Program-made: the position numbers and the translations under genes
Source: Flavobacteriales bacterium
Lineage (GTDB): Bacteria; Bacteroidota; Bacteroidia; Flavobacteriales_C; GCA-002722245
Reading direction: 5' to 3'
Assembly (NCBI GenBank): GCA_002722245.1
Contig: PBLA01000033.1
Location: 130,813 to 194,812 of the forward strand
DNA: 64,000 nt
The notes under the pieces: generated by a model
What the model was told of the DNA's origin: nothing
Databases searched by the model: none
What the model saw: only the letters and a program-made list of their open reading frames with translations
Part shown: in pieces, positions 1-8,960 of the stretch
Position numbering within the stretch: the first letter of the stretch is position 1
Layout of the letters: every line of letters starts with the position of its first letter

Positions 1-275
1 CCATTCAGAACTATTTTAAAGACCAATCCAAAGTTTTTGATTTAGTTGTATACAACACTGTAGAAAAATCTAATTTTAGTAACCCTAAAGCTGATGTATT
101 AATATTTACTAGTCCCTCAAACGCTAGAGCATATTTTTCAGAATTCGAATTCGACGAAAACCAAGTAGTGATTTCGATGGGTCTAACAACTGGAAAGGAA
201 CTTGAGAAACTAGGGATTTCAAATTATAAAACACCTAAATCCACAGGAGAATTAGGATTAATTGATTTAATTTAA
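1..275 (+). CDS. hemD: Uroporphyrinogen-III synthase, C-terminal part (truncated by window edge)
   Basis: An open frame (codons in phase from base 3) runs from the window edge to a TAA at 273-275 and gives about 90 residues. It contains the HemD-like stretch DVLIFTSPSNARAYF, followed by a VISMG-TTGKELEKLG segment and a C-terminal STGELGLIDLI. This matches the end of uroporphyrinogen-III synthase, which cyclises hydroxymethylbilane in cytoplasmic tetrapyrrole synthesis. The 5' part lies outside the window, so its hem-cluster neighbours cannot be seen. A second, more divergent HemD-family protein lies at about 24.6 kb; this copy looks the more canonical. The family call is fairly secure, but only about a third of the protein is visible. 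Confidence 0.75.
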   Translation, partial: IQNYFKDQSKVFDLVVYNTVEKSNFSNPKADVLIFTSPSNARAYFSEFEFDENQVVISMGLTTGKELEKLGISNYKTPKSTGELGLIDLI

Positions 276-310
276 TCACGCATTCCTACGTAAGGTATAC
301 ACATCCTAAT

Positions 311-1366
311 TTATGTCGCACTCTTCTCTCCCCAAACCTTCGTTCCTTCTGTACAATTTTTACATATATCTATTTCTGAACGAGATTTAAGAATGGCCTG
401 ACGAAAGCCTTTATATTTTTGACCTTTCCAAATTGATTTGAAATCTTGTTCGGCTAACTGACCTAGTTGGTGGGTAGCATCTTTATCGAAACAGCAAGGA
501 ACTATTCCTCCATTCCAAGTAATCACACAGCCTTGCCACATCCTCCAACACGCATTAATCATCCGGTTTTTCACTCCCCAGGTACCATCTTTTTTTTGGT
601 AGTAACGGGCGTATTTATCTATTGAAGGGATTAACTCATTTCCATTTTCATAATTGTAAACCTGGGCAGTTTTTAATCGAACCTCATCTACGCCAATCTC
701 TTTCCCTAATCTCAATACATCATCAATTTGATGTTCATTTGGTTTAACTACCAAGAATTGAAAAATTACAAAGGGTTTAGAGGAGTTTATTTTCTTCTTT
801 GCAGCTATTACATTCTTTGCGCCTTCAAGTACCTTTTCCAGCTTACCACCAACTCTGTAGGACTCATATGTCTCTTGGGTTGTTCCATCAATTGAGATAA
901 TCAATCTGTCCAAACCAGATTCAATTGTTTTCTCGGCCATTTCTGGTTTTAAATAATGGGCATTAGTTGACGTAGCTGTGTAAATATTGTTTTCATGAGC
1001 GAACTTTACCATATCTAAAAAAGCTGGATTTAAATAAGGTTCACCTTGAAAATAAAAGGTTAAATAGTGTAATTCTTTTTTAAGTTGAAGAATTGAATCT
1101 TTAAAAAACTTATTTTCCAACATTCCTGTTGGACGGGTAAAAGCTCGCAATCCGCTTGGACACTCTGGGCATCTTAAATTACATGATGTTGTAGGCTCAA
1201 AAGATATACTCGCTGGATACCCCCATTGAACTGCTTTTTTAGTAAGACGCGACCAATAATAACTAGCCAACAACCTAAAACTATTAAACAACTTGGCAGG
1301 AGTTAATTTGGATGTAAGATTAAGTTGATCTTTGATTCTTGCTTTCAAATTGGAAAAATAAGGCAA
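311..1366 (-). CDS. Radical SAM/SPASM domain protein
   Basis: A 351-residue protein with the radical-SAM cysteine motif CxxxCxxC (C62, C66, C69 in SCNLRCPEC), which binds a 4Fe-4S cluster and S-adenosylmethionine. The C-terminal third has a SPASM-type cysteine set (CWRMWQGC, VPCCFD, CKNC) for auxiliary iron-sulfur clusters. A TAG directly precedes the first codon, so translation must begin at the TTG (1366) or further in; TTG gives the usual family length. SPASM proteins often modify peptides or proteins, but no precursor peptide gene is visible nearby, so the substrate is unknown. It converges on hemD with only about 35 bases between them. Confidence 0.85.
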   Translation of the reverse strand: MPYFSNLKARIKDQLNLTSKLTPAKLFNSFRLLASYYWSRLTKKAVQWGYPASISFEPTTSCNLRCPECPSGLRAFTRPTGMLENKFFKDSILQLKKELHYLTFYFQGEPYLNPAFLDMVKFAHENNIYTATSTNAHYLKPEMAEKTIESGLDRLIISIDGTTQETYESYRVGGKLEKVLEGAKNVIAAKKKINSSKPFVIFQFLVVKPNEHQIDDVLRLGKEIGVDEVRLKTAQVYNYENGNELIPSIDKYARYYQKKDGTWGVKNRMINACWRMWQGCVITWNGGIVPCCFDKDATHQLGQLAEQDFKSIWKGQKYKGFRQAILKSRSEIDICKNCTEGTKVWGEKSAT

Positions 1367-1483
1367 CTAAATTAAGCAATGATTGTTTATTTAAATGAAT
1401 TTTAAGGAACTTTGATTATCAATTTTTCATTTGCGCTTTGGAATAATATTTGATCAACAATTAAAATTAATTTTAATCAAAAC

Positions 1484-2296
1484 ATGAGGTCACTACTTTT
1501 AGGTATTTTTTTATTGAGTCTTTTTGGAGCTTTTACGAGTAAAAGGAAAATAGAAACTGATCAAAATGAAACACTTCGATCAGTTTCCCAAACTTCATTT
1601 GGAAGAGGAGAATATTTAGAATATAAGGTTTCTTATGGTCTCTTTGATGCTGCGAAAGCCACATTAGAGATTAAACCTGAATCACAAAATGTAAATGGAA
1701 GAAAAACAATGCATATTGTCGGAAAAGGAAGGTCAAGTGGTGCCTTAAGATGGTTTTTTAAAGTAGACGACAGTTATGAAACGTATGTTGATGAGGAGGC
1801 TATACTACCATGGAGATTTATTCGACATGTACGAGAAGGTGGTTATAAATTAGACCGGAGCATCGATTTTGATCAGTACAAAAATAAAGCAATTGTTTTT
1901 CAAAAAGACACGAAAAACTACACAGTAAAACCAAATACACAAGACTTATTATCAGCTTTTTACTATGCCAGAACGCTCGATTTAAGATCAGCTAAAGTGG
2001 GTCAGGAATTTATTATAAATACTTTTTTTGATCGAGAAATGTATCCCTTGAAAATAAAATATTTAGGGAAAGAAGAAATTGAAACAGATTTAGGAGAATT
2101 CAATTGCTTAAAATTTAGACCAATGGTTGAGAAAGGACGAGTATTTAAGGAAGAAGAAGATATGACTCTATGGTTAAGTGACGATGAAAATAAAGTTCCT
2201 CTTCGATTAAAAACGAATCTTTTAATAGGATCTATAAAAATGGACTTAGCAACCTATAAAAATCTATCTGTTCCTTTAAACACAGTTAAAGAATAA
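1484..2296 (+). CDS. DUF3108 domain-containing secreted protein
   Basis: A 270-residue protein with a hydrophobic N-terminal export signal (about residues 1-19) and then the DUF3108 pattern: GEYLEYKVSYGLFDAAKATLEI near residue 42, a central WFFKVDDSYETYVD, and a late acidic WLSDDENKVPLRL motif. The family is widespread in Bacteroidota and Proteobacteria and is predicted to be a periplasmic beta-rich protein; no biochemical role is established. It starts with ATG and is divergent from the radical SAM gene, with about 120 bases between. It converges on sprE, whose stop lies 28 bases downstream. The family is confident; the function is unknown. Confidence 0.8.
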   Translation: MRSLLLGIFLLSLFGAFTSKRKIETDQNETLRSVSQTSFGRGEYLEYKVSYGLFDAAKATLEIKPESQNVNGRKTMHIVGKGRSSGALRWFFKVDDSYETYVDEEAILPWRFIRHVREGGYKLDRSIDFDQYKNKAIVFQKDTKNYTVKPNTQDLLSAFYYARTLDLRSAKVGQEFIINTFFDREMYPLKIKYLGKEEIETDLGEFNCLKFRPMVEKGRVFKEEEDMTLWLSDDENKVPLRLKTNLLIGSIKMDLATYKNLSVPLNTVKE

Positions 2297-2323
2297 TTAT
2301 TGATTCCCATTAAACAAAAAAAC

Positions 2324-5008
2324 TCAATTCTTATTCGAATAATGTTTCTTAAAAAAGTCCATATATGGCAAGATGTCCTTATACTTAATTAGTGTTGAAT
2401 AATTCGTTTTTGAAATTATGAAGTTAAGATCACCCAATGTCTTTTTATCATTCAATATTTTTTGCTCAATGGTTTCATAATAATCGAGTGCCTCGCTTTT
2501 CGTTTTAAATGGCTTCACAATAATAGCATCCTCATTTTCCGACCATTTTATCGATTTGGATTGCAACATTTTTGTACTGTAAAACATCATATTTACGTCA
2601 GAAAGCTTTAATGAAAGCTCTTTGGTATTGTTTAATTCATTTCCAAAAATCATCATGTAATAGTGTACTTCTTTTTCAGAAGAAATAAATTCACGTGCTT
2701 TACTTTCAGCAGCTAACTTTTTTCCAATAGCAATTGCATTATCTTTTTTCATTCTACTAAGTAATTGACCTGCCTCTGAAGCAGCAAGCGTACCAGTATT
2801 TTCCTCCATAACACGCTTTAAGTAATATTCTAATGAGTCTTTTCCAAACAGATTCCCTTGGGTAAATGCATAAATTAAATTAAACCTTCCTGCCAAGTCC
2901 CCTCCTATAACCTTCTTCTTGTTGTCCACAACAGCTTGAAGTACTTCTGAATATTTTTCTTTTTCATACAAAGAAAAAATCTTCTCATATGCTTGTTCTT
3001 GCTCAGCATATTTTTGTTCTTGTTCAGCCAGCATATTAGGGTGAAGGAGTAATTGCGCCAATTCTGATGTGGGATAATTTTTAATTACTTTTTGTTTAAC
3101 TTCATTCTTTTTGGATAGTTGGTTCATTTTATCATAATTTCTATACAACTGATACCAAGCCTCTGCTTCTTTTAAGTTTCTAGGGTAACGAGAATTAAGC
3201 TGATTGAAATAATATGTAGATCTAGGTAAATCACTAAAATTATCTCGATATAAGACACCGAGCTGATAATAAGCATCCATAATCAGTTGATTTGAAACAG
3301 CTTGTTGATCATTATCAAAAGGCAGGTCTTTTAAATAAAATTCGGGGCGTTGATCCTCAGGCAACTGCCCCCCTTCAACATCATCAAAATCAGCACCTTC
3401 ATCTTGGGAAATTTGATCAAAGGAAAGAGAAGATTTATCACTCCTTCTCCAATGATCCTCCAGTATTCGATCGCCCCACAACCCTTTAAACTGAGCAAGA
3501 CCAGTTACCAACAAACTCGGATTATCAAAAATCCAATTTGCACCCGCTGCTCCTTGAACCGAAGCATTTGCGATCGCTTTTTCCCGTTCAACTTCTTGAA
3601 GTGCCTTTAATTCATCAGCTCTTGCCTTGGCAATCTTAATTTTTTCATCAATAAATCGAGTTCGTTCCTCTTCACTCATGTTCACCAAGTGAAGTAAACT
3701 GTCTTGAACTTTTACAACTTTTAAATGCTTTACTAAATCTACTAAACTCTCCTTTTTACTCTTAATTTCTTCAAAATTTGGAAAGTCTTTCGTAATCACA
3801 GTAAGTGTGGAATCATAATAATCAGAGGCAAGGATGTAAGAAGCTTTATCAAAATAATAATTCCCCAACGCCAAAAAAGATTTTCCTTTTTGCTTAAAAT
3901 TAGAGACGCTTGTTTTTGCCGCTAATTTGTAATTTCGAATGGCAGCTTCCTCAAGACCTTGATTTTCATACACTTTGGCTAATGCATAAAAAATTTGATC
4001 TTGATACTCTTTATTCTTAATGTCCTTCAACATATTTTCCAAAATATCAATCACTTCTTTACTGTTCCCTTCGTAGGTGGTAGCCAAACTAATTTTAGCA
4101 TTAAATTGCAACTCATAACTTGTAGCTTTTTTGGCTACTATTCTATATAAGTCAGAGGCTTTTGACATATTTCCTTGTTGTTGATACAACTGGGCAAGAA
4201 TATACTGAATTCGTTGTTTTAACGCCCTTTTTTTCAATTTCGAAACAGCTAATTCAAATGCAGGAATTGCTAATTCAAATTGGCCACTTCTTTTCAAATA
4301 AATAGCCTCAACAAGCGCAAGATCATCCATTAATTGCTTCGGAAACTTTTGAGCCTTATCCTTTTCCTCCTCTATTGAAGATTTTATAGCCTTTAACGTT
4401 GTTTCAGCATCTACGAAATTTTCTTGATATATATAAGTCATCACCAACCATAAATTGGCTTTATCTTTTTCTTTACCTGTTTCGTAAGAATTTTTAATAT
4501 ATAAAAACGTTTCTTTGGCAGCATTAAAATCATGTTTTAGAAATCTTGCCTTTCCAATAAGTAAATAACAATCGTCAATAATTTGATTAAACTCTACCTC
4601 TTCAGATTTTACTTTGAATTTCATCGAGTGGCGATCAATCATTTTAGCGCCTTTCGTCATTGCTCTATCTAAATTGGAAAATTGATCTTTATTGTCTGTC
4701 GCATTTCCGTATTTAAACACATCCAAGATCTCATCAAAATCATCCTTATGTCGCTCTGCAATATTGTTCTTTGCCTCTTTATATGATTCATTCCCATTAA
4801 AATATCCATTAAAACGTGCGGTAATATAATGATACTTCTTATTTAAAAAGGCATTTTTTTCCGTTGTACAGGAACTGAAAAACGAACCCGAAAGTAAAAT
4901 GATGGCGCAAAAAAATATAGATATTTTTATACTCAAATTCAATTTTGATCTTTTTATCAGAAAATAAACGAATAAAGGTAAGAAATCGTATGCGAAAATA
5001 TCGAACAC
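2324..5008 (-). CDS. sprE: SprE/PorW-like TPR lipoprotein of type IX secretion and gliding
   Basis: A large protein (894 codons from a GTG at 5008) with a hydrophobic segment ending in a lipobox-like FFSSC near residue 47. After this comes CTTEKNAFLNKKYHYITARFN, the hallmark opening of the SprE/PorW family. Tandem tetratricopeptide helices follow (about residues 140-420 and 570-800), with a charged coiled-coil stretch near 450-475. SprE/PorW is an outer-membrane-associated lipoprotein needed for T9SS secretion and gliding in Flavobacterium and Porphyromonas. The lipobox is unusually deep for the GTG start. A TTG about 23 codons further in (NLSIKISIFF) would give a conventional signal peptide and is a likely alternative start. 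A T9SS substrate lies at 42-47 kb. Confidence 0.8.
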   Translation of the reverse strand: MFDIFAYDFLPLFVYFLIKRSKLNLSIKISIFFCAIILLSGSFFSSCTTEKNAFLNKKYHYITARFNGYFNGNESYKEAKNNIAERHKDDFDEILDVFKYGNATDNKDQFSNLDRAMTKGAKMIDRHSMKFKVKSEEVEFNQIIDDCYLLIGKARFLKHDFNAAKETFLYIKNSYETGKEKDKANLWLVMTYIYQENFVDAETTLKAIKSSIEEEKDKAQKFPKQLMDDLALVEAIYLKRSGQFELAIPAFELAVSKLKKRALKQRIQYILAQLYQQQGNMSKASDLYRIVAKKATSYELQFNAKISLATTYEGNSKEVIDILENMLKDIKNKEYQDQIFYALAKVYENQGLEEAAIRNYKLAAKTSVSNFKQKGKSFLALGNYYFDKASYILASDYYDSTLTVITKDFPNFEEIKSKKESLVDLVKHLKVVKVQDSLLHLVNMSEEERTRFIDEKIKIAKARADELKALQEVEREKAIANASVQGAAGANWIFDNPSLLVTGLAQFKGLWGDRILEDHWRRSDKSSLSFDQISQDEGADFDDVEGGQLPEDQRPEFYLKDLPFDNDQQAVSNQLIMDAYYQLGVLYRDNFSDLPRSTYYFNQLNSRYPRNLKEAEAWYQLYRNYDKMNQLSKKNEVKQKVIKNYPTSELAQLLLHPNMLAEQEQKYAEQEQAYEKIFSLYEKEKYSEVLQAVVDNKKKVIGGDLAGRFNLIYAFTQGNLFGKDSLEYYLKRVMEENTGTLAASEAGQLLSRMKKDNAIAIGKKLAAESKAREFISSEKEVHYYMMIFGNELNNTKELSLKLSDVNMMFYSTKMLQSKSIKWSENEDAIIVKPFKTKSEALDYYETIEQKILNDKKTLGDLNFIISKTNYSTLIKYKDILPYMDFFKKHYSNKN

Positions 5009-5023
5009 AATAACTCATGATAC

Positions 5024-5047
5024 AAAAAAAGGGAGCAATGCTCCCTT
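5024..5047 (-). terminator. Rho-independent terminator of typA
   Basis: Perfect 6-bp stem GGGAGC/GCTCCC with an AAT loop (5031-5045). On the minus strand it is followed by seven T residues. It lies 25 bases past the typA stop and before sprE. Confidence 0.85.
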
Positions 5048-5071
5048 AAATATTCATTTGAAAGACACCTT

Positions 5072-6862
5072 CTACTTTGCGCGCTTTCTCTCATTTTCTG
5101 TTAAAAGAATTTTTCTCAATCGGATTGAATTTGGTGTCACTTCCACATATTCATCAGATTGAATATATTCCAATGATTCCTCAAGAGTTCGCTTAATAGC
5201 AGGAACAATTTTAACAGAATCATCTGCCCCAGACGATCGAACATTCGTTTGTTTTTTCGCTTTAGTGACATTAACCGTTAAATCACCCTCTCTTGAATTC
5301 TCTCCAATAACTTGACCTTCATATATCTGTTCGTTTGGATCTACAAAAAACTTACCTCTTTCTTGAATTTTATTAATTGAATATGGTATCGCCGTACCTG
5401 TTTCCATCGAGATTAAGGAACCGTTCTGACGTTGCGGGATATCTCCCTTCCATGGTTCATATTTAATAAACCTATGCGCCATAATTGCCTCCCCTTGAGT
5501 AGCGGTTAACATGGGACCCCTCATTCCAATTAATCCTCTAGATGGAACCTCAAACTCTATTTTAACCCTTGTCCCAACTGGCGTCATCGACTTTAATTCA
5601 CCTTTATTTTTAGTCACCATTTCAATCACCTTACCAGAAGATTCATCAGGTGTATCTACTGTTAATTCTTCAATCGGCTCTGATTTCATCCCATCAATAT
5701 TCTTGATTAAAACTTGAGGTTGTCCAACTTGAAGCTCAAATCCTTCTCGTCTCATTTCTTCAATGAGTACAGCCAAATGCATAATTCCTCTACCTGCTAC
5801 CATCCATGAATCTGCAGAATCTGTATCATCTACTCGCAAGGCCAGATTTTTTTCTAATTCTTTTTCTAAACGATCTTTAATATGGCGAGAAGTTACAAAC
5901 TTCCCTTCCTTCCCAAAAAAAGGAGAGTTATTAATGGTGAATAACATGCTCATTGTGGGTTCATCAATCGCAATAGCAGGAAGACCTTCAGGCGCTTCAA
6001 AATCAGCCACTGTATCACCAATTTCAAACCCTTCTAATCCCGTAATCGCACAAATCTCCCCAGCTTCAACCTCTTCAACATTAACTCTACCTAGATCGTT
6101 AAATACCATCAACTCTTTTATTTGGGACTTAACTGCTTGGCCATCACGTTTAACCAAACTTACTTTTTGATTTACCTTCAAGGTTCCTCTAAACAGTCTA
6201 CCGATAGCAATTCTTCCAACAAAAGAAGAGTAATCCAACGATGTTATTTGCATTTGAGTAGTCCCCACTTCCACTTTAGGATCTGGAATATGTTCAATAA
6301 TTTTCTCAAAAATAATGTTAATATTATCGGTGGGCTTTTGCCAATCATCACTTAACCAACCGTTTTTAGCAGAACCATAAACTACTGGGAAATCCAATTG
6401 CTCCTCTGTAGCTTCTAATTCAAACATTAAATCAAATACCTTTTCGTAAACAGCCTCTGGATCACAATTTTCTTTATCTACTTTATTTACGCATACCATT
6501 GGTTTTAAACCGAGCTGAATAGCTTTTTGAAGAACGAAACGCGTTTGAGGCATAGGACCTTCAAAAGCATCAACAAGTAAACAAACACCATCACACATTT
6601 TAAGCACGCGCTCAACCTCTCCGCCAAAATCGGAGTGACCCGGTGTATCTATAATATTAATTTTGTAATCTTTGTATTGAACAGCCGCGTTTTTAGAGCG
6701 GATAGTAATTCCACGCTCCCTCTCTAAATCATTGTTGTCCATGATTAATTCACCAACCTCTTGGTGTTTAGCAAATACCTCACAGGCATGTAACATCTTA
6801 TCTACAAGTGTAGTCTTACCGTGGTCAACGTGCGCAATAATCGCTATGTTTTTCACTTTCAT
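5072..6862 (-). CDS. typA: Translational GTPase TypA/BipA
   Basis: A 596-residue ribosome-associated GTPase. G1 is AHVDHGKT (10-17), G2 is in the GITIRSKN stretch, G3 is DTPGH (72-76), G4 is NKVD (126-129) and SAK lies near 175. An EF-Tu-like domain 2, two EF-G-like alpha/beta domains and the BipA-specific C-terminal region follow. BipA assists 50S assembly and stress adaptation, especially at low temperature. The chosen start is ATG at 6862, where the protein begins MKVKNIAIIAHVDHGK as in the family; a TTG ten codons upstream is open but not needed. It is followed by its own terminator at 5024-5047. The length and motifs are complete. Confidence 0.97.
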   Translation of the reverse strand: MKVKNIAIIAHVDHGKTTLVDKMLHACEVFAKHQEVGELIMDNNDLERERGITIRSKNAAVQYKDYKINIIDTPGHSDFGGEVERVLKMCDGVCLLVDAFEGPMPQTRFVLQKAIQLGLKPMVCVNKVDKENCDPEAVYEKVFDLMFELEATEEQLDFPVVYGSAKNGWLSDDWQKPTDNINIIFEKIIEHIPDPKVEVGTTQMQITSLDYSSFVGRIAIGRLFRGTLKVNQKVSLVKRDGQAVKSQIKELMVFNDLGRVNVEEVEAGEICAITGLEGFEIGDTVADFEAPEGLPAIAIDEPTMSMLFTINNSPFFGKEGKFVTSRHIKDRLEKELEKNLALRVDDTDSADSWMVAGRGIMHLAVLIEEMRREGFELQVGQPQVLIKNIDGMKSEPIEELTVDTPDESSGKVIEMVTKNKGELKSMTPVGTRVKIEFEVPSRGLIGMRGPMLTATQGEAIMAHRFIKYEPWKGDIPQRQNGSLISMETGTAIPYSINKIQERGKFFVDPNEQIYEGQVIGENSREGDLTVNVTKAKKQTNVRSSGADDSVKIVPAIKRTLEESLEYIQSDEYVEVTPNSIRLRKILLTENERKRAK

Positions 6863-6948
6863 AAAACGCTGTTTAAAATTTATTTGCCGCAAAGATAGGA
6901 CTAAAAGGCATACAGCGTTAAGAAAACTGACTCTGCTCAGAAGTAAAT

Positions 6949-7944
6949 CTACTTTACAATAAACTTATTCCTTTTATAATTCATGAAAAAAATCACCAAA
7001 CATAAAGCTACCGATGCATAAGCCATAATTGAATATGTTCGCAAGGAATAGTCAAGGGCATCATCTGTTTGTATCGCTCCGGTAGAAATTGATTCTAGGT
7101 AAACAATAACGACAAGTGCATTATTAATAAAATGAACAATAATGGGGAATAACAAATTTCGACCCCAATAATACATATAACCTAATACGACTCCTAAAAC
7201 GAAATAATAAAAAAAATTCGTCAGATTAAAATGAATCAATGCAAATAAAAGACCGCTTAAGGCTATTCCATTGTGGTGATTAAATTTAGAACTCAATAGT
7301 TTCATTAAATATCCCCTAAACATAAATTCCTCACCCACCGCTGGGATTAATGCAACACCAATCAACGTAATTAACCAACCTCTATGCTCGTTTGGTAGTA
7401 AAAACATATACTGTGTAATCATATTTTTTAAATCATCGAATTTATCTGTTCCAGTAAAATATTCCTGCAACTGATCTAGTCCAAGAATCTCATTCAATTT
7501 TAATGCATCACTACCAATAATTTGAATGTTAACCGCAACAACAAAAGAGGCAATAAAAAGAATCGGTGCTTTATTTTTAAATGTAAACGAATGTATTCCT
7601 TTTGGTAAAAAAACCTTTCCTAATAATAATGAAACACCTAAAAAAACAATCAGATTGTATACAATCTGGATGTAAAAACCACTATTTAATTTACTTGAAT
7701 CTACTGCTTTAATTAGATCATTAACCCCCTTAAACAATTCACTTTGATTTTCATTACCATCTAACATTTTCTCCGTTAGCGCAGTGATTTTCTCACCGAT
7801 CTCACCTTGCTGAAAACTTTGTAAATCATCTTGTACAAAGAGCGTGACAAAAGCACCAAAAAACAGCATCATAACAAGAAGAGCAAGTAATGAAAACGTC
7901 ACTTTTTGGTTGAAAGACCAGCTCTTCAAATGGTTTAGAGACAT
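6949..7944 (-). CDS. CPBP-family intramembrane metalloprotease
   Basis: A 331-residue polytopic membrane protein with the CPBP (CAAX protease and bacteriocin-processing, formerly Abi) signature: EE at 205-206 with R210 in GEEFMFRGYL, H238 in the HFNLTNF segment and H271 in HFINNALVV. These residues form the glutamate/histidine active site of the Rce1-like fold. About eight hydrophobic segments are visible, with a soluble loop at about residues 40-85. Substrates of bacterial members are mostly unknown. It is divergent from dusB with about 35 bases between the two starts, so the promoters must overlap. The family call is secure; the role is not. Confidence 0.9.
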   Translation of the reverse strand: MSLNHLKSWSFNQKVTFSLLALLVMMLFFGAFVTLFVQDDLQSFQQGEIGEKITALTEKMLDGNENQSELFKGVNDLIKAVDSSKLNSGFYIQIVYNLIVFLGVSLLLGKVFLPKGIHSFTFKNKAPILFIASFVVAVNIQIIGSDALKLNEILGLDQLQEYFTGTDKFDDLKNMITQYMFLLPNEHRGWLITLIGVALIPAVGEEFMFRGYLMKLLSSKFNHHNGIALSGLLFALIHFNLTNFFYYFVLGVVLGYMYYWGRNLLFPIIVHFINNALVVIVYLESISTGAIQTDDALDYSLRTYSIMAYASVALCLVIFFMNYKRNKFIVK

Positions 7945-7961
7945 AACATGTGAATTTGAAT

Positions 7962-7969
7962 TATCTTTG
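7962..7969 (+). promoter_or_regulatory. Candidate -7 promoter element (TAnnTTTG) for dusB
   Basis: TATCTTTG matches the Bacteroidota -7 consensus TAnnTTTG and ends 10 bases before the dusB ATG. No clear -33 TTG was seen, so this rests on one element and its position. Confidence 0.45.
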
Positions 7970-7979
7970 TCATCGTTTT

Positions 7980-8960
7980 ATGAGCATAAAGATAGGAAAT
8001 ATAGATCTTGGTGAATTTCCTCTGCTGTTAGCGCCAATGGAGGATGTAAGCGATCCACCATTTAGAGCATTATGTAAACAGCAAGGCGCAGACATGATGT
8101 ATACAGAGTTTATTTCTAGTGAGGGACTGATTAGAGACGCTCATAAAAGTGTTCAAAAATTGGATATCTACGATTACGAACGACCAATTGGAATACAAAT
8201 TTTTGGAGGAAATATGGAAAGCATGATCCAAGCTACCAAAATTGTAGAACAAGCCAATCCTGATGTAATTGATATCAACTATGGTTGCCCAGTTAAAAAA
8301 GTAGTTTGCAAAGGAGCGGGATCGGGTATTCTTCAAGACATTCCCAAAATGGTTAAACTAACAGAAGCTGTAGTAAAAGCTACCAACAAACCTGTTACCG
8401 TGAAAACTCGCTTAGGTTGGGATGAGGACACCAAATACATAGTTGAAGTGGCTGAGAGATTGCAGGACGTAGGTATTCAAGGTATCTCTATTCATGGTAG
8501 AACCCGAAAACAAATGTATAAAGGAGATGCGAAATGGGATTTAATCCGTGACACAAAAAATAATCCTCGATTGACTATTCCCGTTTTTGGAAATGGCGAT
8601 ATTGATTCTCCTGAGAAAGCACTTCAATATAAAAATGAATATGGTGTTGATGGGCTCATGATTGGAAGGGCAGCCATAGGTTATCCTTGGATTTTCAAAG
8701 AAATTAAACATTATTTTGAAACAGGAGAAATACTTAAACCTCCTACAATCAAAGATCGTATTGAAGCTGCAAAAATACATTTAACAGAATCTATTAAATG
8801 GAAGGGGCTTACTCTTGGTATCCTTGAAATGAGAAGGCACTACACCAATTACTTTAGAGGACTTCCCGGTATTAAAGGATATCGACTTAAATTAGTTACC
8901 TATCAAACAGAACAGGAAATCTTATCCACCTTGGATGAAATCCAACAGGTTTATGGATAA
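7980..8960 (+). CDS. dusB: tRNA-dihydrouridine synthase (DusB-type)
   Basis: A 326-residue FMN enzyme that reduces specific uridines in the tRNA D-loop. It opens with LAPMEDVSDPPFR and has NYGCPVKKVVCKGAGS with the catalytic cysteine at C110. Later come VKTRLGW, HGRTRKQMYKG (phosphate-binding region), and GNGDI and GLMIGRAAIGYPWIF at the end of the TIM barrel. The chosen start is the ATG at 7980; a GTG ten codons upstream would extend across the promoter-like element. The stop overlaps the start of the next gene, so the two are probably co-translated. The family is certain; the DusB subtype rests on overall similarity. Confidence 0.93.
   Translation: MSIKIGNIDLGEFPLLLAPMEDVSDPPFRALCKQQGADMMYTEFISSEGLIRDAHKSVQKLDIYDYERPIGIQIFGGNMESMIQATKIVEQANPDVIDINYGCPVKKVVCKGAGSGILQDIPKMVKLTEAVVKATNKPVTVKTRLGWDEDTKYIVEVAERLQDVGIQGISIHGRTRKQMYKGDAKWDLIRDTKNNPRLTIPVFGNGDIDSPEKALQYKNEYGVDGLMIGRAAIGYPWIFKEIKHYFETGEILKPPTIKDRIEAAKIHLTESIKWKGLTLGILEMRRHYTNYFRGLPGIKGYRLKLVTYQTEQEILSTLDEIQQVYG

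Noticed and set aside
5763-6170. 135-codon ORF antisense to typA
   Set aside because: Overlaps a canonical TypA core fully, with no signal, domain or promoter.
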